Assembly (NCBI RefSeq): GCF_026013365.1
Contig: NZ_JAPDOE010000018.1
Location: forward strand, 1-64,000
Origin: Paenibacillus sp. LS1
GTDB taxonomy: Bacteria; Bacillota; Bacilli; Paenibacillales; Paenibacillaceae
Direction: 5' to 3'
DNA length: 64,000 nucleotides
Below are positions 32,862 through 40,410 of this stretch, piece after piece (the first letter of the stretch is position 1; each line of letters starts with the position of its first letter). The translations under genes and the position numbers were made by a program. The notes under the pieces are model-generated. The model made no database searches, was not told the DNA's origin, and saw only the letters and a program-made list of their open reading frames with translations.

Positions 32862-33404
32862 ATGAAAGCTACTGGTATTGTCCGCCGTATAGATGACCTT
32901 GGTCGTGTGGTCATTCCAAAAGAAATCCGCCGTACGTTACGTATTCGTGAAGGGGATCCACTGGAAATTTTCGTGGACCGTGATGGAGAAGTTATTCTTA
33001 AAAAATATTCGCCGATTGGCGAGCTTGGTGATTTTGCCAAAGAATATGCAGAATCCCTGTATGAGAGTACAGGACATGTAACCATGATCTCCGACCGGGA
33101 TACCATTATCACGGTGGCAGGGGGCTCCAAGAAAGAGTATTTGGACAAGCAGGTAGGTCAACTGTTGGAGGGCTGTATGGAAAACAGAAAGACCATTTTG
33201 GAAACAAACAATGGTTCTTATGAACTTAGCAAAGATCATGACGAGACGTTATCTTCTTTTGTTATTGCGCCGATTATCTCGGGTGGTGACCCCATCGGAA
33301 CGGTTATCCTTTTCAATAAGGATGAATCGGTGAAGATGTCTCAGATGGAAGTGAAGATGTCTGAGACGGCTGCTGGTTTCCTTGGCAAGCAAATGGAACA
33401 ATAG
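32862..33404 (+). CDS. spoVT: stage V sporulation transcriptional regulator SpoVT
   Basis: SpoVT modulates sigma-G genes in the forespore. The 180-residue protein has an AbrB-type N-terminal domain (KATGIVRRIDDLGRVVIPKEIRRTLRIREGDPLEIFVDRDGEVILKKYSP) and a C-terminal GAF-like domain (about residues 55-180). It is the paralogue of the AbrB at 12543, but with a different C-terminal domain. The ribosome site (GTGGGG, about 12 bases away) is mediocre. A strong terminator follows. Confidence 0.96.
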   Translation: MKATGIVRRIDDLGRVVIPKEIRRTLRIREGDPLEIFVDRDGEVILKKYSPIGELGDFAKEYAESLYESTGHVTMISDRDTIITVAGGSKKEYLDKQVGQLLEGCMENRKTILETNNGSYELSKDHDETLSSFVIAPIISGGDPIGTVILFNKDESVKMSQMEVKMSETAAGFLGKQMEQ

Positions 33405-33413
33405 TCAGCAGAT

Positions 33414-33455
33414 CAACTCCTGGTGCCCTGATTTGGGCATACGGGAGTTTTTGCT
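33414..33455 (+). terminator. intrinsic terminator after spoVT
   Basis: AACTCC and GTGCCC pair with GGGCAT and GGGAGTT, followed by TTTTTGCTTTTT. Confidence 0.85.
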
Positions 33456-33578
33456 TTTTAAGGGACAAGGCGTTGATTCAGATGATTGTCACGGGGGTGG
33501 GTTAGTCTGTGTGCCTTCAGGCAGGTATAATAACAAGGTATGCTTAATTGAACGCAGGGACATACGCAGGAGGGAATT

Positions 33579-35327
33579 ATGAAACAGCCGTCTACAGGCT
33601 CAAGGTTGCTACAGGGTGCATTTGTACTTGGGCTTGCCGCCATTATCTCTAAAATCATTGGTGCTTTTCAGAAGATTCCGTTGCAGAATCTGGGGGGAGA
33701 CGGAGTTTTTGGCATTTACAATACGGTGTATCCGTTATATATGCTTATTGTTACGGTTGCTGCGGCAGGGCTACCGCTGGCCGTATCCAAATTCGTAGCA
33801 GAACAGAATGCACTCGGAAGACCGGACGAGAGCAGAAGGATTATCCGATTATCTTCCGTGCTGCTCGGGGGAATAGGACTTGTTATGGTGCTCTTGATGT
33901 ATGCAGGTGCGCCGCTGATCGCCGATCTGATCGGCAACCGACATGTCGTTCCTTCGATTCGCGCAGCTTCATGGGCGTTATTGTTCGTACCGATGATGAC
34001 AGGGCTGCGTGGATATTTTCAGGGATTACAGCAGATGGTGCCGACAGCGGTATCGCAGGTGGTGGAGCAGACGATACGTGTCACCGTCATGATTGTTCTG
34101 CTGCTTTGGCTGATGAGGCGGGATGCTTCGCTTGAAACTATCGCTGCTGGCGCCATGATGGGCTCCGTTGCCGGCGGAATGGTTGGGCTATTAGTCATGT
34201 TAGGGTACATGGTCCGACATCGGCGGAAAGGTAAGGAAGTGGTCACCGGACAATTGGATTTGGAATGGAGCAGCAGAGGTGAAGAGGCTGGAGCAGACAT
34301 GCATAAGCGTCAGAAGCATAGGCCGGTTACGCCCCAGTTGAAAACGGTGAGTGCTATTACCCCCGCTCTGGCAGAACGATCACGATCCAATGGTGAGTGG
34401 ATCAGGACGTTGCTCATGTATGCTATTCCGGTCTGTCTCGGGTCGCTGGCCGTACCACTGATGAATCTGGTGGATACCTTCACTGTGCCCCGGTTGCTGC
34501 GGGGGGAAGGACTGGATGAGATCCAGTCGATGGTTTCCTTCGGCATCTACAACCGTGGATTGCCGCTGGTTCAACTGGTGACGATGCTGGCTACGTCACT
34601 GTCTGTGCTGTTTATTCCGGCGATGGCGGAAGCCCGGTTAAAGGGCGGGCCAGAAGCCGTCCGGCAGCAAGCAGGCCTCGCGCTGCGCTGGTTCTGGTTG
34701 ATCGGCCTGGCGGCATCCGCAGGTCTGGCGGTGCTGGCGGAGCCGATTAACCGCATGCTGTACGGAGATGCCGCAGGCACCGAAGCACTGCGGTACATGG
34801 CGCTGACGGCTGCAGGCAGCACCGTCAGCATTATTGCGGCGGCGCTGCTGCAAGGCCTCGGCGCCGTGCGCGCACCCGCGTTCAGCATGCTGGCCGCCGC
34901 AGGCGTCAAGGTGCTGCTGAACGTCATGTTTGTGCCGGCGCTGGGCATCAGCGGCGCGGCCCTGGCAGGCGCAGTCGCCTACATGCTGGCGGCTGGCCTG
35001 AATGTGGCGCTGCTGGCGCGACTTGTCGCCCTGCGCCCTGCCCCTGGCGCCGTCCTGGCGAAGCCGGCGCTGGTGATCGCCGCCATGAGTCTGGCGGCGG
35101 TAGGCACGGCCTGGGCCGCCGAAGCCGTGCTTGGCGGCATGGGTATCGCGGCCGACCGCAGGCTGGCCGCGATGGGCGTGAGCCTGCTGGGCATTGCCGC
35201 AGGCTCGGCCGTGTTCTTGCTGGCGGCGGCCCGGACAGGGCTACTGACCGCCGCGGAGCTGGCGGCCGTGCCCAAGTTGGGGCCTCGCCTTGCCAAGCTG
35301 CTGCGCAGACTGCGTGTGCTGCGCTAG
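33579..35327 (+). CDS. yabM: MOP-superfamily flippase, SpoVB/YabM type
   Basis: The 582-residue polytopic protein begins LLQGAFVLGLAAIISKIIGAFQKIPLQNLGGDGVFGIYNTVYPLY, the SpoVB/MurJ-family signature, and has about 14 transmembrane helices. It probably flips lipid-linked oligosaccharide or a wall precursor. A hydrophilic loop of about 60 residues (near residues 210-270) lies mid-protein. The last 235 codons (about 34620-35327) are very GC-rich and dominated by Ala, Gly and Leu, unlike the first half. ACGCAGGAGGG precedes the ATG. Position before yabN is conserved. Confidence 0.93.
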   Translation: MKQPSTGSRLLQGAFVLGLAAIISKIIGAFQKIPLQNLGGDGVFGIYNTVYPLYMLIVTVAAAGLPLAVSKFVAEQNALGRPDESRRIIRLSSVLLGGIGLVMVLLMYAGAPLIADLIGNRHVVPSIRAASWALLFVPMMTGLRGYFQGLQQMVPTAVSQVVEQTIRVTVMIVLLLWLMRRDASLETIAAGAMMGSVAGGMVGLLVMLGYMVRHRRKGKEVVTGQLDLEWSSRGEEAGADMHKRQKHRPVTPQLKTVSAITPALAERSRSNGEWIRTLLMYAIPVCLGSLAVPLMNLVDTFTVPRLLRGEGLDEIQSMVSFGIYNRGLPLVQLVTMLATSLSVLFIPAMAEARLKGGPEAVRQQAGLALRWFWLIGLAASAGLAVLAEPINRMLYGDAAGTEALRYMALTAAGSTVSIIAAALLQGLGAVRAPAFSMLAAAGVKVLLNVMFVPALGISGAALAGAVAYMLAAGLNVALLARLVALRPAPGAVLAKPALVIAAMSLAAVGTAWAAEAVLGGMGIAADRRLAAMGVSLLGIAAGSAVFLLAAARTGLLTAAELAAVPKLGPRLAKLLRRLRVLR

Positions 35328-35476
35328 CTCCATGCTCACGGTGCTTCTGCCTCCAGCACCCCAAATATGCAATTATAGAATATCGAATGATTCTGGTATA
35401 ATACGTGTAATTAGTCCTGTTCAGATATGATGAATTTGTGAGCCTGGACAGGATAGTCCGGATGGAGGTTTACGTA

Positions 35477-36970
35477 ATGAGTGCAGCTATAACCGTAGTA
35501 GGTCTTGGATCTGGAGATGCAGACCAACTGACCGTAGGTATTATCAAAAAAATGAAACATGCAGCTACGCTGTATGTACGCACCCTGGATCATCCTGTGT
35601 TGAATGATCTGAAGCAAGAGGGACTGGAGATGACCTCATTTGATGCCATCTATGAGGCGAAGTCCTCCTTCCCCGAAGTGTATGATGAGATCGCAAACCA
35701 ACTGATAGAGGCCGCTCGCAAGGGTGAGGCTGGAACCGAGATTGTGTATGCTGTACCCGGTCATCCCATGGTGGCAGAAGCAAGTGTACGTCTGCTCAAA
35801 GAACGTTGCCCACAGATGGGTATTTCACTGCGTGTCATGGGTGGAGAGAGCTTCCTGGACGAAGCCTTTATACGACTTGGATTTGACCCGATCGAAGGCT
35901 TTCAACTCCTGGATGCCAGCAGTCTGAACACGGAACTGGTACAACCACAGCTACATACGTTGATCGGACAAGTCTACGATGTGTTCACTGCCTCGGATGT
36001 GAAGCTATGCCTGATGGAAGTTTACCCGGACGATTATCCCGTATTTGTGGGTCATGCGTTGGGTGTACAGGGTCAGGAAGTTATTCACAAGATTCCGCTA
36101 CACGAACTGGACCGAATCGAAGGGTACGGCAATCTGTCACTGATCTATGTACCGAAGAACACCGATGATGCCTTGCGTCGTCGATCTTTTGCACGTTTGC
36201 ATGAGATTGTAAACATTCTTCGCAGTCCAGGTGGCTGTCCATGGGATCAGGAGCAGACACATCAGTCCATTCGCAAAAACCTGATTGAAGAGACCTATGA
36301 AGTTGTTGAGACGATTGATGAGGATGACCCTGACCATATGAAAGAAGAGCTGGGTGATCTGTTGCTGCAGATTTTATTGCATTCCCAGATGGAAGAAGAA
36401 GTTGGTACATTCAATGTGTATGATGTCATCGAAGGTTTGAATGATAAGCTGATTTTCCGTCATCCACATGTGTTTGGTGATAATCAGGCAGAAGACGCGA
36501 ATGAAGCTCTTCAGAACTGGGAACAGATGAAGGCAGAGGAGAAAAAACGCAAGGGCCTAGATCAACAGAAGGTTTCCGTGCTGGACGGCATACCGCGTGA
36601 TTTACCTGCATTGATGAAGGGATACAAGCTACAGAAGAAAGCAGCCAAAGTGGGCTTTGACTGGGATGATGTTGAAGGTGTGTTTGCCAAGATCGAGGAA
36701 GAGCTGGCGGAGTTGAAAGAAGCGGTGCAACAAGGTCAGTCTGCGGAAGAACGGAAGCTCGAGCTGGGTGACTTATTATTCGCAGCCGCGAACGTTGCAA
36801 GATTCATCGATACGGATCCGGAAGAGGCACTCGCTGCGACCAACCGCAAGTTCGTTGGGCGGTTCCAGTATATCGAAGAGCGTCTGCGTGAACAGGGAAG
36901 AACACCAGCAGATAGCAATGTAGAAGAGATGGAGCAATTCTGGCAGGATGCGAAGAAAGCAGGATTATAA
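35477..36970 (+). CDS. mazG: YabN, tetrapyrrole methylase-like / MazG NTP pyrophosphatase fusion
   Basis: The 497-residue protein fuses an N-terminal tetrapyrrole-methylase-like domain (ITVVGLGSGDADQLT, about residues 4-230) to two MazG modules: a first with SPGGCPWDQEQTHQSIRKNLIEETYEVVE...KEELGDLLLQILLHS and a second with GFDWDDVEGVFAKIEEELAELKEAV...LELGDLLFAAANVAR. MazG domains hydrolyse non-canonical or excess NTPs. ATG 35477 lies about nine bases after GGAGG. An in-frame upstream start would add 13 residues and is less likely. Confidence 0.93.
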   Translation: MSAAITVVGLGSGDADQLTVGIIKKMKHAATLYVRTLDHPVLNDLKQEGLEMTSFDAIYEAKSSFPEVYDEIANQLIEAARKGEAGTEIVYAVPGHPMVAEASVRLLKERCPQMGISLRVMGGESFLDEAFIRLGFDPIEGFQLLDASSLNTELVQPQLHTLIGQVYDVFTASDVKLCLMEVYPDDYPVFVGHALGVQGQEVIHKIPLHELDRIEGYGNLSLIYVPKNTDDALRRRSFARLHEIVNILRSPGGCPWDQEQTHQSIRKNLIEETYEVVETIDEDDPDHMKEELGDLLLQILLHSQMEEEVGTFNVYDVIEGLNDKLIFRHPHVFGDNQAEDANEALQNWEQMKAEEKKRKGLDQQKVSVLDGIPRDLPALMKGYKLQKKAAKVGFDWDDVEGVFAKIEEELAELKEAVQQGQSAEERKLELGDLLFAAANVARFIDTDPEEALAATNRKFVGRFQYIEERLREQGRTPADSNVEEMEQFWQDAKKAGL

Positions 36971-37277
36971 GGGGTTCAATTTTCTGGAAAATACCGATAA
37001 ACCTTATTCCATCATGCTATGCAGTGTGTTATGATATACGAACATGTGTTCATCTGTGTAAACTGGAGTTGGTGTTTAGCGACGGATGGTTTCGCGTACT
37101 GGTCTTAGACTGTCCCCTGCGGACCATCGACAAAAAGCTAAAAAAAGTCGCGGACCAAGGCAGGATTTCAGATACCAAGCCAGAATACATGTGTAGTAAC
37201 CTAACGCGAACCCAGCGGCAATAACCTATTGCTCAGGCTCGCAGATACTTTTTTTTCAATTTGGGAGGCTTTTAAAA
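36971..37277. other. 307-bp leader upstream of hup with unexplained dyads
   Basis: No gene is supported. TATGATA-like -10 sequence occurs near 37030. GGATGGT (near 37083) can pair with ACCATC (near 37123), and GCAATA pairs with TATTGC near 37216-37231, followed by a run of eight T at 37250-37257. The long leader before an abundant protein gene may be regulatory, but I recognise no RNA family. Confidence 0.4.
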
Positions 37278-37550
37278 ATGAACAAAACAGATCTGATTAA
37301 CAACATTTCAACCAAAAGTGGTTTGACTAAAAAAGACGTTGAGTCCGTATTGAACGGCTTTTTGGGAGAAATTACAGATGCACTTGCCAGCGGAGACAAA
37401 GTACAATTGATCGGCTTTGGCACTTTTGAGACCCGCAAACGTTCCGGTCGTACCGGACGTAACCCACAAACAGGGAATGAAATTGTGATTCCTGAGTCCA
37501 CTGTTCCTGCATTCAAAGCAGGCAACAAACTTAAAGAAGCCGTAAAATAA
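37278..37550 (+). CDS. hup: DNA-binding protein HU
   Basis: HU is the main nucleoid protein; it bends and compacts DNA. The 90-residue protein MNKTDLINNISTKSGLTKKDVESVLNG...GDKVQLIGFGTFETRKRSGRTGRNPQTGNEIVIPESTVPAFKAGNKLKEAVK has the arm motif RNPQTG intact. The Shine-Dalgarno TTGGGAGG precedes the ATG. Its TAA shares one base with the ATG of the next gene. HU is not at this locus in B. subtilis (hbs lies elsewhere), so this is a lineage-specific placement. Confidence 0.96.
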   Translation: MNKTDLINNISTKSGLTKKDVESVLNGFLGEITDALASGDKVQLIGFGTFETRKRSGRTGRNPQTGNEIVIPESTVPAFKAGNKLKEAVK

Positions 37551-37828
37551 TGCGTCTTGATAAATTCCTGAAGGTCTCCCGGCTAATTAAACGCCGTACT
37601 GTGGCCAAGGACGTCTCTGAACAGGGACGTGTTCTGATAAACGGACGTGAAGCGAAGCCCAGCGCCGCTGTTAAAGTAGGCGATGAGCTGACGGTTCAGT
37701 TCGGTCAGAAACTGGTCACGGTGAAGGTGGAACGAATTGCCGAGAGCACCAAGAAGGATGAGGCGAGCAGCCTCTACACCTTGGTTAAGGAAGAGCCGAT
37801 CGCCAAGGATAACGGGATGAACTGGTAA
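37550..37828 (+). CDS. rqcP: RqcP (YabO), S4-domain ribosome quality control protein
   Basis: The 92-residue protein is a single S4 RNA-binding domain: MRLDKFLKVSRLIKRRTVAKDVSEQGRVLINGREAKPSAAVKVGDELTVQFG. YabO/RqcP cooperates with RqcH on 50S-peptidyl-tRNA to add alanine tails to stalled nascent chains. The start codon overlaps the hup stop (TAATG), so the two are translationally coupled, an odd union of an abundant nucleoid protein with a scarce factor. A terminator follows before yabP. Confidence 0.93.
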   Translation: MRLDKFLKVSRLIKRRTVAKDVSEQGRVLINGREAKPSAAVKVGDELTVQFGQKLVTVKVERIAESTKKDEASSLYTLVKEEPIAKDNGMNW

Positions 37829-37875
37829 CAGTACACCTGGTATGATTGAATATTCATTCAATGCAAGTTGAATCG

Positions 37876-37914
37876 AAACGTCCTCCTGTAACCGGGAAGG
37901 GCGTTTTTGTTTTA
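37876..37914 (+). terminator. terminator after rqcP
   Basis: AACG...CGTT with inner CC/GG pairs encloses an imperfect stem and is followed by TTTTTGTTTT. Confidence 0.7.
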
Positions 37915-37948
37915 TTAGATGTCGTGTTATTTGTTCAACAACGCTGGT

Positions 37949-37976
37949 TCTATTCCAACCTTCTCATCCATAAGCT
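37949..37976 (+). promoter_or_regulatory. candidate sigma-E promoter of yabPQ
   Basis: CATAAGCT (37969-37976) matches the sigma-E -10 pattern CATAnnnT, and TCTATT lies 14 bases upstream. yabP and yabQ are sigma-E genes in B. subtilis. The -35 is only a partial match. Confidence 0.4.
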
Positions 37977-38002
37977 AGGTGTAAGAAGGAGGGGTACATG
38001 CC

Positions 38003-38287
38003 ATGGTTGAGCACGGTAAGGCCAAACAGCATCATCTGAGCATGCAGAATCGGAAACTGCTGGATCTGACAGGTGTCTCCAATGTGGAGAGCTTCGACAG
38101 TGAGGAATTTTTGCTGCAAACTGAACTTGGGCATCTGACCATCCGAGGGCACAATTTACATATCAAAAATCTGAGCCTGGAGGAAGGTCTGTTATCCATT
38201 GAAGGCACAGTCAGTTCACTCCAATATCTGGACCCCGGTTCCCAGTCCAAAAACAGTAAAGGCCTGTTTGGCAAGATGTTCCGATGA
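38003..38287 (+). CDS. yabP: sporulation protein YabP
   Basis: The 94-residue protein has the YabP core: NRKLLDLTGVSNVESFDSEEFLLQTELGHLTIRGHNLHIKNLSLEEGLLSIEGTVSSLQY. It is mother-cell expressed and needed for sporulation in B. subtilis; the mechanism is not known. Its last four bases (ATGA) overlap the start of yabQ. AAGGAGGGG lies about 11 bases before the ATG. Confidence 0.94.
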   Translation: MVEHGKAKQHHLSMQNRKLLDLTGVSNVESFDSEEFLLQTELGHLTIRGHNLHIKNLSLEEGLLSIEGTVSSLQYLDPGSQSKNSKGLFGKMFR

Positions 38288-38853
38288 GTCCGGATACTCA
38301 ATGGATCACATTGATGTGGATGCTTACTTCGGGGGTCGTGATGGGAATGGCCTACGACAGTTACCGGGTACTGTCCGGACAGCTGCGGTTTCCGAGATGG
38401 AGCATCCACACACTCGATCTGTTGTACTGGGTTGCTTCCGCGCTGTTCGTTTTTCGGATGATATATGCCGGAAACCACGGACAGCTGCGGTTTTATGTCT
38501 TTTTGGGGCTGATTATAGGGGTTTGCTTCTATTTTTGGCTTTTAAGTGTTACAACCCAGCGTTTTGTGGTAATGTTAATTAAACTCGCAAGAACGCTGAT
38601 TCATTGGTGTGGACGTATCCTTAACATCCTGATCGTTATGCCGGCTAAGGGGATTTATAAGTTAATTCGCGTATTATTCGGTTTTGTAATTGCGATACTA
38701 TTATTCCTGGGCAGGCTGGTGCTGCAATGTTTGGTACCTTTCGGCAAGTTGTTCCGCTGGATGTTTAGGCCGCTCCTGAAACATTGGGTAACGCCGCATT
38801 GGATGATCCGTGTGGGTACAAGAATTGCAGCGATGTGGAAACGCTGGTTTTAA
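38284..38853 (+). CDS. yabQ: spore cortex biosynthesis protein YabQ
   Basis: The 189-residue protein has five hydrophobic segments: residues about 8-22, 37-57, 64-90, 110-122 and 128-150, then a basic tail. It matches YabQ (TLMWMLTSGVVMGMAYDSYRVL). In B. subtilis YabQ sits in the membrane around the forespore and is required for cortex formation. Overlap with yabP shows coupled translation. A perfect ribosome site for divIC lies in its last codons. Confidence 0.92.
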   Translation: MSPDTQWITLMWMLTSGVVMGMAYDSYRVLSGQLRFPRWSIHTLDLLYWVASALFVFRMIYAGNHGQLRFYVFLGLIIGVCFYFWLLSVTTQRFVVMLIKLARTLIHWCGRILNILIVMPAKGIYKLIRVLFGFVIAILLFLGRLVLQCLVPFGKLFRWMFRPLLKHWVTPHWMIRVGTRIAAMWKRWF

Positions 38854-38864
38854 GGAGGTCCGTA

Positions 38865-39200
38865 ATGGGTAAAACACCTGTGGGCAGATCAAAGGCTCCA
38901 ACTAACCAAGGAAAATCTGCCGGTGCACGAAGGCGCCTCATGCTTTGGATGACGTTTATGATTGTATTTGTAATATGGGCAGGATATACATTCCTTGTGC
39001 AGAATGCACAAATTTCGGACAAGAGTTCTCATCTGGCTACTCAGCAAGCTTCAAAGGAAGATACGTTGAAGAAGCTGGAACAGTTGAAGTACGAAGTCAG
39101 CCGGTTGAATGACCCCGAATACATAGGACAGCTGGCACGGAAAAAAGGATATTATCTTCCTGAGGAAACGCCGATCCAGGTTGAAGAGTCAGGGAACTGA
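38865..39200 (+). CDS. divIC: septum formation initiator DivIC (FtsB-like)
   Basis: DivIC is a bitopic divisome protein that works with FtsL and DivIB. The 111-residue protein has a short basic cytoplasmic tail, one transmembrane helix (LMLWMTFMIVFVIWAGYTFLV, about residues 25-45), a coiled coil (about 48-85) and the conserved LNDPEYIGQLARKKGYYLPEE end. TTTTAAGGAGG lies seven bases before ATG 38865. Location after yabQ matches Bacillus. Confidence 0.94.
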   Translation: MGKTPVGRSKAPTNQGKSAGARRRLMLWMTFMIVFVIWAGYTFLVQNAQISDKSSHLATQQASKEDTLKKLEQLKYEVSRLNDPEYIGQLARKKGYYLPEETPIQVEESGN

Positions 39201-39294
39201 TGGAATTCGGTCCATTACCGAGCTAGGTTTGTTATCCGTGTGTCTGAAGCCGTTAAACCGGAAAAAATAGGCTCTCTGATGGGGTAGTGTTCAG

Positions 39295-39324
39295 TTGACC
39301 TTGGTTTACGGCATAAGGTATAAT
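39295..39324 (+). promoter_or_regulatory. sigma-A promoter of yabR
   Basis: TTGACC (39295-39300) and TATAAT (39319-39324) with an 18-bp spacer, about 75 bp before the start codon. Confidence 0.8.
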
Positions 39325-39398
39325 TACATTAGCGCAGCATTGATTTTGGCATTCAAAAAATCGGGTTGTATATTTTTAAGGGAGGATCATTTTATTCT

Positions 39399-39929
39399 AT
39401 GGCAATTGAAGTGGGCACCAAGTTAGAGGGCAAGGTGACAGGAATCACGCATTTTGGAGCATTTGTGGATCTGTCAGGAGGTGTCACGGGTCTCGTTCAC
39501 ATCTCGGAAATCGCCGACAATTACGTCAAAGATGTCAACGACCACCTGAAGCTGAATGACCTCGTTACAGTGAAGGTTATCAACGTTGACAAGGATGGCA
39601 AGATCGGACTTTCCATTAAGCAAGCTGTTGACAAACCGGTTGAGCAACAAACACAATCCAGACCCCCGAGAGCTCCTAGACCGGAACGCAGTGGAGGAGA
39701 TCGCGAACGATTCAGCGGCGGAGGCCCAAGTGGTGGCCAAGGTCGTGGTGGCGGTGGCGGTGGATTTAACCGTGGTGACCGCGGAGGCCGTTCTTTCAAG
39801 CCCGCAGCAGGCAAACCTTCATTTGAGGATAAAATGTCACGCTTCCTGAAAGATAGTGAAGAGCGGATCTCTTCGCTTAAGAAGAACACAGAAGGCAAAC
39901 GCGGAGGCCGCGGAGCCAAGCGTGTGTAA
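39399..39929 (+). CDS. yabR: S1-domain RNA-binding protein YabR
   Basis: The 176-residue protein has one N-terminal S1 domain (AIEVGTKLEGKVTGITHFGAFVDLSGGVTGLVHISEIADNYVKDVNDHLKLND, residues 2-75) and a long Gly/Arg-rich disordered tail (about residues 85-176, with GGGGGF and RGGR repeats), longer than in B. subtilis. The tail resembles RGG boxes and should bind RNA or help condensate formation (inference). ATG 39399 matches the family; upstream in-frame codons extend into the leader. Its own promoter and a strong terminator define a single gene. Confidence 0.93.
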   Translation: MAIEVGTKLEGKVTGITHFGAFVDLSGGVTGLVHISEIADNYVKDVNDHLKLNDLVTVKVINVDKDGKIGLSIKQAVDKPVEQQTQSRPPRAPRPERSGGDRERFSGGGPSGGQGRGGGGGGFNRGDRGGRSFKPAAGKPSFEDKMSRFLKDSEERISSLKKNTEGKRGGRGAKRV

Positions 39930-39957
39930 TCTGTCTCAACCTGATCTAAACATATAA

Positions 39958-39993
39958 GAAAAACCGTTAGCCCGTGGGCTAACGGTTTTTTTG
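39958..39993 (+). terminator. intrinsic terminator after yabR
   Basis: AAAAACCGTTAGCCC pairs with GGGCTAACGGTTTTT around two bases, followed by more T. It may work in both directions. Confidence 0.93.
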
Positions 39994-40410
39994 CGTTTAC
40001 TTTCAACTTTCACAGATAAGTAGTTGAATAGCTTTTTTTGTAAGGTGAAGCTCCATATCCCCAGTTTTTCTGCATGGCAAAATGGAACGATAAGAACATT
40101 TGTCGTCTACCATTTTTTACCGACAGGTTTCCGTGGCATTCCACAGCTATCCTGCTCAAATGATGGCGAGACCAAACCATCCTTGGTTCAAAATCAGACA
40201 TTCCCCTTGTCGGAAACAAGTAGGAGAATGAATGAAACCACAATAAGGCCGGGGGTTTCGCACCACCGCGCCAAGCTCGTTTCTTTTGTCGTAAACTTTT
40301 TGGACCCTGCCCACCTATTCTGACAAACTACGTCTTCTAATCTATCTATAATCAGAACCATCGAGAACGAAACACGAAAATTCAAATTAATCGAATGGGG
40401 TGCCTTGAGG
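39994..40410. other. spacer before spoIIE
   Basis: No gene or tRNA was found; the Met/Glu tRNA genes that lie here in B. subtilis are absent. It contains the spoIIE promoter (40287-40352). Confidence 0.6.
40287..40352 (+). promoter_or_regulatory. spoIIE promoter with 21-bp spacing (Spo0A-dependent type)
   Basis: CTGACA (40320-40325) and a perfect TATAAT (40347-40352) are 21 bp apart. The same abnormal spacing is known for the Spo0A-activated spoIIE promoter of B. subtilis. A Spo0A-box-like TGTCGTA (6 of 7) lies at 40287-40293. Confidence 0.65.

Noticed and set aside
37024..37224. 66-codon frame in the hup leader
   Set aside because: No ribosome site and composition unlike the neighbours; the leader is more likely non-coding.
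40024..40323. 99-codon frame before spoIIE
   Set aside because: It crosses the spoIIE promoter region, has no clear ribosome site, and resembles no protein.
39994..40404. tRNA genes at the position of B. subtilis trnSL
   Set aside because: I looked for a TTCGANNCC T-arm and CCA end and found none.
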